Assembly (NCBI GenBank): GCA_946406115.1
Contig: OX291551.1
Coordinates: 11,532,001-11,596,000, forward strand
Direction of reading: 5' to 3'
From: Apoda limacodes
Taxonomy: Eukaryota > Arthropoda > Insecta > Lepidoptera > Limacodidae
Length of the DNA stretch: 64,000 nucleotides
Shown here: in pieces, positions 57,430 through 64,000 of the stretch
How positions within the stretch are numbered: the stretch's first letter is position 1
Layout: each line of letters starts with the position of its first letter
Made by a program: the position numbers and the translations under genes
Notes under the pieces: generated by a model
Databases searched by the model: none
What the model was told of the DNA's origin: nothing
Seen by the model: only the letters and a program-made list of their open reading frames with translations

Positions 57430-59570
57430 CATTTCAATTACATGTATTTGTCAATGGTGCTAGTTTTAAATAAAATCTTGTCAATTCGTTTATTTGTACT
57501 TAATTTGTGATCCATACATGCTCAAGCAATACTATTTTTATTTATTTATTACTAGACATTACCCAAGTTCATGTTTGTCGAACATCGTTGCACATCGCTT
57601 TTTGAGTTAATATAAAATATATAATTATTATTTACAAACAATGTGTGTAACATTGTAAAAGAACTAGGTAGGTTTAAATCGCGGTACGTAGGCTGAGCCT
57701 GCGCTGTAACACATTTTCGGTTCGTTAGTACATTTGTTCGTACTGTGCAGGCGACCGCCATTTTGGTCCAACTTACGTGTCGCGAACTTTACTTACTTAT
57801 ATTATTTTTCGAGACATGTTAACACATCGTTAAATCAATTCCTGTTACAAACAAAGTAGCCTAGGACGTACTTCTGCAGAGACACTAACTTATGTATACA
57901 GTTAGTCATTTTCATTAATTCCTGCTATATAGTAACAACTCATTGATATGTTCATTATCATGTTATATTTACTTTTAATATTATTAACGACTAATAATGA
58001 GTGATAATGCTTGATGAAAACAACAATTTATTTACTAATTGTTTACAAACGATAGTAACGTACTTACTTCAAAGAAAAAAGTCAATCAATCAAATCGATG
58101 GGCTCACATGAAAACAGCTTTAAATGGGCTTAAGTTAAGGGTGTAGTCGTTTTGGGATAAAAAGTTCCCACCTTTGATACTTTTCACCCTTTTGATAACG
58201 CCATTTTGCCACCGACACCTATCGTTCGTGTAATCTTTGAAACGTTACTTACAAAATTATTGGGTGCAAAACGAACGGGTGACATACACACACTACTATA
58301 GGTATAATAACACACATACACTACCATAAATAATATGTTTAGGCAGTTTGACACCTGAACCTCACCTGCAGACATGGGTCCAAAATTTCATTTTACGGTA
58401 GCAAATACATATCAGAAAAATATCGTAAACGGAAGCCTGACAGGCTGTTACAGATGATATGATACTAATATTTTGATATTTTTGATACCATTGCTAAACG
58501 AACTGATGACAGGTGCAAAAATTATCGAAAATAATAATTACTTATCCCAAATCTAACACACCCAAAATAGTTCGATTTCTGCATTTTGGTCGCGAGGCGC
58601 GTTGGTCGACGTGCGTTTAAACCGTCATGTGTATTGGTCCTTGTGCGTTTTGGTCGTTGGTTTTTTTTTTGGTATTTATGCTAGTAAAGGTTTTTATATA
58701 TCTAGTTCTTTCTTATTAATGTCTTCCTCTATTATCACTTAGATACTTATTTTCTATACACGGTATCAATAAATGGAGGAAAATATTTCGAATATCGTTA
58801 GTAGTTTGCCTCGACCTTCGTTTGAACTAGGAACATTCAACGAGTCTAATAGCTGCCTATAAACTTCTATTTTGACTTGTCTATTATATAATACTTGGCG
58901 TATTCAAGTTATACATATATATGACCATATGCAATTTATTAGATTATATTGTATAATTTAATTAACATATAGATTATGTTTATGGCCAACTTTGCGTAGT
59001 ATTACTTTAAATGGAGTTCGAACTCTTATTTGGATTCCGTACTAAGACACCTTTTGGTGTTATATCGGTGTCTGTCACGTCTTGGTAACGACTAAAGCTC
59101 TTTACCTTGAAAAAAATCACAGTTATAGAACTTGTTAGTCTCTTTTTTTTATTTCTTTTGAAAATTAGGGAATCTAGATTTAAAGCTGAAATAGTGAAGT
59201 AAATTGAAGAATCAATATCATATCAATAGCTAGAAGTCCCCTGCTAGAGAGGTCCCTGAGAATTCCAAAATGTACCGGTGTTAACCTCTTGAATCAAGAT
59301 CCAAAATAACCTTCCTTCCCCATTCTTCATCAAATCTACACCCTATTTGGTCCATTGACAGTTTTACTAATCCTTCGAACTACGTCGGTCACTCTAGTTC
59401 TTTATTTCTGATCTGTCATGTAACAGGCAAACAGTTATGAAATTTAATTCAATTTCATGTGAAAGATCTTCACTTATGTATCTCATATTTTATAATAATC
59501 CGTGTAGTTTTGAATTATGTATGTTGATCTTAAAGTTCTTTTTTCGAAGTTTTGGACACGAACTGGCTGA
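57430..59570. other. No supported gene
   Basis: AT-rich. On the minus strand at about 57760 a CpG-containing patch has AAAATGGCGGTCGCC, a YY1-like or start-codon-like context, with a short open frame and no recognised product. The region 58575-58665 has several TTGGTC words. Nothing firm. Confidence 0.35.
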
Positions 59571-59702
59571 CATACGAGGGAGCGTTTTTAAGTTCGCGGA
59601 ATGAGAGGGTTGGAGGGGGGTGATTAGGCTCATTAGGATCCTAACATGTTCAGTGACTCATAATTAGTATAAATACGAGATTTCATTATTATAAGACAAT
59701 TA

Positions 59703-61164
59703 ATGTTCACCTTCCTCCCAGAACAATAGCGGCGTTGACACGCCTGTTCAATGGGATCATGCGCACGGGGCACTTTCCCACCTTGTGGAAGACAGGGCAT
59801 GTGATCATGCTCCCAAAGCCTGGGAAAAATATACTGAAGCCAGGAAGCTATCGGCCCGTCACGCTCCTCTCGAATATCTCGAAGGTGTTCGAAAAACTCC
59901 TGTTAAGGCACATGAGTCCGCACATCGTACCCAGACAGGAGCAATTCGGATTTCGCGCTGAAAACTCCACAACTCTCCAGCTGTCAAGGGTACTGCACCA
60001 CATAGCAGTAGCCCTAAACAAGAAAGAGCACGCTGTTGCAGTATTCCGTGACATCGAAAAGGCTTTCGACAGGGTGTGGCACCAGGGACTTCTGTTCAAG
60101 CTGACCACATCCTCGCTACCGAGAAGGATCTCAAAAGTCGTCGCTTCCTTCTTAGAACAGCGACGATTCAGAGTGAGAGTAGAGGATGCGCTATCAGAAG
60201 AGCGCCCAATTAGTGCAGGTGTACCCCAGGGGAGCTGTCTCTCACCGGCTTGTTACGGCAGATATACCGACGACTTACCTAAAACCTATGAAGCAGAACT
60301 GGCCCTGTACGCTGACGATGCGGCGTTCATCACCAGCTCTATCACCGCAGCCCACGCTCCCATCAAAATGCAGAGATGCCTAGACCTCCTGCCAGAATGG
60401 CTAGCCAAGTGGAAGTTGTCGGATAACGTCGGGAAGACGCAAGCCATCCTCCTCCGGGGTTATACCAAAATACCGCCGCTACAGTTACATGGACAGGTCA
60501 TCGAATGGACTACCGAGGCCACCTACCTAGGGGTAAAAATTGACCGCCTTCTATCCATGAGGAAGCACATCACAGCCGTGATCGGAAAGACGAGAGCGGC
60601 TCAGGCCCTCCTTCAACCGGTACTCACAGCCCGCCTCCCACTTCGTGTGAAAGTCGGGATCTTCAAATTGTACTTAAGACCCCGCCTCACGTACGCCGCA
60701 CCGGCTTGGTATGCGCTCGCCAGCACGTCCCAACGCCAGCTGTTACAAAGGACCCAAAACCGCGGCCTACGCACCACAGCCGGTGCACCAAGATACGTGA
60801 GGAACTCCACGTTAGCCAGTGACCTCCGCGTTGAGACCATTGAAGAGTCTGTCGGCAGGTTGGCCACGAGAATGTTTGCGCAGGTGGATAACTCGGTCTG
60901 GCCGCATATAAGAGGACTGGCGCCGCTTCACGCTCGGCCGCCCGAGGGCTTGAGGTATCCTCGAGACCTAGTAGTCAAAGAGATGGAGAAAGACAAAGAA
61001 ATAGACAAATAAACACCAAGCAAAGAGGACCAATTTGACATAAGTCAAACCCCAGACACCTACTTTCGGTGCAAAGTAGCGAAGAATACCACTGCAGATG
61101 GGCGAAGCCCAAAGACAGTTCCCCGTAAGGGAGAAATGTGAGAAGACCACAAAGTCAAAGTCAG
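59703..61164 (+). mobile_element. Jockey-clade LINE, 5'-truncated, with target-site duplication
   Basis: The insertion is bounded by a perfect 11-bp direct repeat TAAGACAATTA (59692-59702 and 61165-61175). Homology to LINE ORF2 begins a few codons inside the left boundary (LPPRTIAALTRLFNG), with no endonuclease or ORF1, so the copy is 5' truncated. The 3' UTR (61013-61164) has small hairpins, GGGCGAAGCCC at about 61099 and CCCCGTAAGGG at about 61122. It ends AAAGTCAAAGTCAG without a poly-A tail. The intact frame and perfect duplication indicate a young insertion into an already decayed mariner. Confidence 0.9.
59735..61012 (+). CDS. Reverse transcriptase (ORF2 C-terminal part) of a Jockey-type LINE
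   Basis: This 425-codon frame encodes the polymerase that copies LINE RNA at a nicked target. Visible motifs: PKPGKN and SYRPVTLLSNISKVFEKLL (residues 27-56), FGFR with STT/LQLSRV (71-86), motif A FRDIEKAFDRVWH (D106), AGVPQGSCLSP (161-171), the catalytic box LYADDAAF (YADD at 192-195), and WKLSDNVGKT (226-235). After it comes the post-RT region YLGVKID, LRPRLTYAAPAW and RTQNRGLRT. The listed start is a TTG; the same frame continues upstream to about 59708 (LPPRTIAA), so the true protein is truncated at its 5' end. The endonuclease domain is lost, so the copy cannot move by itself. FRD replaces the usual FLD at motif A, though the Asp is kept. Confidence 0.93.
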   Translation: MTRLFNGIMRTGHFPTLWKTGHVIMLPKPGKNILKPGSYRPVTLLSNISKVFEKLLLRHMSPHIVPRQEQFGFRAENSTTLQLSRVLHHIAVALNKKEHAVAVFRDIEKAFDRVWHQGLLFKLTTSSLPRRISKVVASFLEQRRFRVRVEDALSEERPISAGVPQGSCLSPACYGRYTDDLPKTYEAELALYADDAAFITSSITAAHAPIKMQRCLDLLPEWLAKWKLSDNVGKTQAILLRGYTKIPPLQLHGQVIEWTTEATYLGVKIDRLLSMRKHITAVIGKTRAAQALLQPVLTARLPLRVKVGIFKLYLRPRLTYAAPAWYALASTSQRQLLQRTQNRGLRTTAGAPRYVRNSTLASDLRVETIEESVGRLATRMFAQVDNSVWPHIRGLAPLHARPPEGLRYPRDLVVKEMEKDKEIDK

Positions 61165-61224
61165 TAAGACAATTAGTCTTTGAGCTATCGTCAATCAAGC
61201 AACATAATCGGGAGTGAAAAATGA

Positions 61225-61860
61225 AATATGAAAAAAAATCGAATATCGTGTCGTTGTAAAGTTCCTCACCAAGCAAGGAAAATCAGTTACGACCATAATG
61301 AATGAGATTTCATTGGTTTACGGCAACTTCCAGGCAACCAGGAAAAACCATGGTGTACAAGTGGCACAGTTTATTAAAACAAGGAAGGGAATCCCTTGAA
61401 GACGACAGTCAGCTGGAAAACTCATGGCAACGGTCTTTTGGGACCCAGAAGGAATATTATTGATCGATTATAAAGATAAAGGTGTTTCTATAACCGGAGA
61501 AAACTACGCTTAAATATTAAAGCGGTTAAAAGAAGCCATTAAATAAAAAAGAAGGGGGAAAAAAATGACGAAAGGAGTGCTGCTTTTGCACGACAAACCC
61601 GCCCGTCCACAAGAGCTGCGTTGCGTTGGCTGCCCTGCATAAGGTGGGCTTCGATATTTTGAATCACCCACCCTACAGCCCAGACCAGGCCCCGAGTGAT
61701 TATTACCTGTTTCAAAAAAAGAAAAAAGAGCTACGGGGTAAAAAACCGATGATGAAGTCAAGGAGGCAGTTTCGGCGTACTTTGAAGATAAAAAGAAACC
61801 ATTTTTTTTATGAGGGTATCAATAAATTAATTGAAAGATTTGAATAATGTATTCGTCTTG
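61225..61860 (+). pseudogene. Mariner transposase relic, deleted and frameshifted
   Basis: The reading is broken over several frames. First comes IEYRVVVKFLTKQGKSVTTI then MNEISLVYGN (N-terminal helix-turn-helix), then ESLEDDSQ. Directly after this (about 61415) comes LMATVFWDPEGILLIDY, KGVSITGENYA, stop, RLKEAIK, stop, KRRGKMTKGVLLLHDKPA (second catalytic Asp in HD). Then follow HPPYSPDQAPSDYYLF (third catalytic Asp in PSDY), DDEVKEAV and FFL. The segment that should carry the first catalytic Asp (TGDE region) is deleted. Together with the stops and shifts, this makes it inactive. The DD34D spacing of the mariner family is still recognisable in the remaining half. Confidence 0.9.
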
Positions 61861-61949
61861 CAGGTGAATATATTAAAAAGGATTTTTTTTATTCCCCCCC
61901 CCCCTTATCCCCCCCATTACGCGAACATAAAAACGCTCCCTCGTACTTA

Positions 61950-63045
61950 CGTCTTTATGGTAGATATGTAACACAGTACATGTTGATTACTGGGATAAAT
62001 AAACCAACATCAATAATGACCACAGTTCATGGGACAAAAACATTTTTTTTAAAGAATTTTCATGTTTGTAGTTTAAACCGTATGATGGTATTATTTTCTA
62101 TTAAGATCAGATGCAAAACAGCGTCAATTCGCAATTTTCTAAATCGATGCAATTATAATAATTAGCAAAAATGCTTGTGTATTCAAATATATGCGTATAA
62201 TATGCGTAGGCTAAGCGATTCGTTTATGAATTACATCCTATGTTAAGAGTATTTGAATTGAATATTATGCTACTTTCATGACAGTTACCTAAGTTAATTA
62301 TTATATCATCTATTTAATTGACCTAACTTGCGCAATCACTTTTATTCACATTATTCAGCCTCGACTTGGTCACACATGTAATAAAAGATAATGGAAATAA
62401 TAAAATTATACATGGCTAAAAATATAGGTGAGTAGATAGGTAGGTTGAGAAATAACAGTAATTGTTAACTTTATATAAAAAGTAGGTATTCTATACAGAT
62501 TAAGATTATAATTTTATTATTATAATATAATTAATAAATATATATAAATAATTAATAGTATTCATTACGCTGAATATTCGAAGACCCTGGCTAAATCGAT
62601 CACTTATGTTTTTTCTTTTCTTACCAGCCTCCATAAATTCCCGATTTTGGGGAAGCGCCTACTTTTACCTTCAGTAAGATAGATAAGGGCCATTATGTTA
62701 CGCGGGCCTGGAGCGGATTGGGACTATATAAATCTTATTTTTGACGTATATAAAGGTTTCCTGACGATGTTTTATTCACCTAAAAGTCAGTGATGTGAAT
62801 AAACAGTGTACTTGAGAAAATAAGGAAAAGACGCATTGGTACACGCTAGGCTCGATCATCCAACCCCTTGGAACACGAGACAGACAATGAAACCACTACG
62901 CACTAGTTCAATTATGTCATAGATTACAATGCAACCTTCAACACGGCCTTCATACTTGTAACTAGATCAAAATACAGTAATGTGTCCTTGACCTGATTTT
63001 GCAGTCAGGAATCAGGATAGCCTGCACGTCACAAACTCTCTAACA
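61950..63045. other. No supported gene
   Basis: AT-rich DNA after the mariner right end. A plus-strand open frame (61980-62165) has no recognised features, and a TATA-rich stretch lies at 62510-62560. Nothing else is seen. Confidence 0.45.
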
Positions 63046-63052
63046 GTTTTCA

Positions 63053-63370
63053 GCGGTATGGCGTGTGTTTTGGCTTGTATTACTTTATGTTTTATTCTTA
63101 ACATTGCATTGTTTTGTCTTCTATCACATTCACAGTCCATATTGTAGTTCTTTTATTTTAAGCAGCAGAAAGGCGTGTGTTTCGGCTTGCATTAAGCTGT
63201 GTTATGTTCTCGACAATGCATTGTTTTGTCTTCTGTAACTGTCTAGTAGTTTTATTATTTTTAGCAGTATGGCGTTTGTTTCGGCTTGTATTAATTACTC
63301 TGTGTAATGTTATTGATAATGCATTGTTTTGTCTTCTACAATTTGTCTAGTGGTTCTAATATTTTTTTTC
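63053..63370 (+). repeat. Tandem repeat, three units of about 105 bp
   Basis: Units begin at 63053, 63162 and 63264. Each has GCRGTATGGCGTKTGTTTYG or a close variant, GCTTGYATTA, TGT(T)ATGTTMT, and ACAATGCATTGTTTTGTCTT or AATGCATTGTTTTGTCTTCT. Between units are TTTTATTTTAAGCAGC and TTTTATTATTTTTAGCAG. The third unit ends in a T-run near 63365. Non-coding. Confidence 0.85.
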
Positions 63371-63374
63371 CAAT

Positions 63375-64000
63375 TTTTTATTCTTATTTTCATTAAAAAG
63401 TTGTTGCAATAATTAATTGAATGGGTCGAATAAATTTACAAATTAGGCGTTATTATAAATAAATACTATAATATGTAATTATATAATGATCACAATGAAC
63501 ATAATATAATTATTGTTTGCGATTGATTGTAACTGTTATTAATATTAAGGTATTAAGGTGGACAGGTGTTACATGAATGACGCATGGAATCCTTTCAATT
63601 TCATTTGCCGAGTGCAGTACAAGAACTTGGAGAAACGCACCTAAGTAATCAATTCTCTGCAATGATATGGTGAATATGAATATCTATTGAAATAGCTATA
63701 TTATGTATATATATTCGAAACGAATTACTAAAGACTATAGCTGTACTAATTGAAACAGTTCTATACGGTTTTGGTGAATATTCATTTCTCTAGAATATTC
63801 TTTTCAGGTACATATTCTCTGTGTTATTTTGTGGCTCTATCTTTTAGACCGAAATAGGTAGAAGCCTGATTTTTTCACAGAGTATGTGTTATAATGGAGG
63901 ATTGTCTAACAAATTAAAAAAAGTTAAAATAGTTAAAATTTAAGAGGGGTCCCCATTCAAGAAACACATATTCGTTGTTTTTGTTCTATCGTAAAAACAG
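63375..64000. other. No supported gene; weak splice-like site
   Basis: AT-rich DNA. AATATTCTTTTCAG then GTACATATT (junction at 63807/63808) is a second juxtaposed 3'/5' splice-like site. It is weaker than the one at 40894, because the donor half departs from GTAAGT. Otherwise nothing is recognised. Confidence 0.4.

Larger units (their letters stand above)
59575..61943 (+). mobile_element. Mariner element, interrupted by a LINE
   Basis: Inverted termini start CGAGGGAGCGTTTTTAAGTT then CGCG (59575 onward), with the complement at the right end (CGCGAACATAAAAACGCTCC then CTCG, ending 61943). TA flanks both sides (59573-59574 and 61944-61945), the Tc1/mariner target duplication. The termini continue as a G-rich (left) and C-rich (right) stretch. 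Without the inserted LINE (59703-61164 plus one target duplication), about 0.9 kb remains, against roughly 1.3 kb for intact mariners, so about 0.4 kb was deleted internally. The transposase relic is at 61225-61860. Confidence 0.9.

Noticed and set aside
59848..60867. Antisense and alternative-frame ORFs within the reverse transcriptase
   Set aside because: They are shadows of the GC-rich RT coding frame and have no independent support.
60968..61276. 102-residue minus-strand frame
   Set aside because: Spans the LINE 3' UTR and its junction with the mariner; hydrophobic by AT composition, not a gene.
63795..63815. Second recursive splice site (TTTTCAG then GTACAT)
   Set aside because: The donor half is far from GTAAGT, so it is probably a chance match. 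Noted only in the regional entry.
1..64000. Bacterial defence system, phage or operon
   Set aside because: There are no Shine-Dalgarno-led gene strings and no long frames other than a LINE. The repeats are insect-type throughout.

Overview
The window reads as eukaryotic nuclear DNA from an insect, most likely a moth or butterfly (Lepidoptera). It is AT-rich and almost free of long reading frames. It is full of interspersed repeats whose sequences I recognise as lepidopteran: the GGTTCCGTAGCCAAATGGC repeat, the TATTATAAATGCGAAAGT repeat, tRNA-derived SINEs, and the 3' tails of CR1/Jockey-type LINEs ending in a KGRQRASD peptide. No bacterial operon, CRISPR array, rRNA or intact tRNA gene is visible. 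Species assignment is inference.

The only long open reading frame is a reverse transcriptase at 59735-61012. It belongs to a 5'-truncated Jockey-clade LINE (59703-61164) flanked by a perfect 11-bp target-site duplication. That LINE has landed inside a decayed, internally deleted mariner element (59575-61943) that keeps both inverted termini and a TA duplication. Other autonomous-element remains are a Tc1-like transposase fragment (55650-55850), an RTE-type LINE C-terminus (42235-42545, minus) and four CR1/Jockey LINE tails (18105, 28620, 41205 minus, 43235).

Layout. 1-9.2 kb: gene-free, with two repeat families and an inverted-repeat MITE at 6883-7098. 9.2-18 kb: a weak first-exon candidate (9262-9315), two foldback or MITE-like elements (11141-11398, 15434-15663), a 630-bp interspersed repeat and a SINE. 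18-30 kb: LINE tail, a GC-richer promoter-like block, several tandem arrays (20305-20985, 23820-24245, 26041-26445, 27711-29310), a large foldback element (26902-27260) and clustered SINE-like copies. 30-38 kb: mostly unannotated DNA, one exon candidate (34862-34933), a GC-rich orphan block (37330-37890) and a minus-strand SINE. 38-48 kb: repeats, a strong recursive-splice-like site (40891-40898), an RTE fragment, a PIF/Harbinger-like MITE and a weak exon candidate (44868-44985). 48-64 kb: repeats, a 54-bp minisatellite, the nested LINE-in-mariner and a terminal tandem array.

The best overall reading is the interior of a very long intron or a gene desert on the plus strand of a lepidopteran chromosome. 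The short exon candidates and the zero-length-exon-like splice site are consistent with a giant intron, but none is proven. I did not find a new multi-gene system. The observations most worth a second look are the recursive splice site, the 34862 exon, the orphan GC-rich block with paired hairpins, the large foldback elements and the nested transposon.
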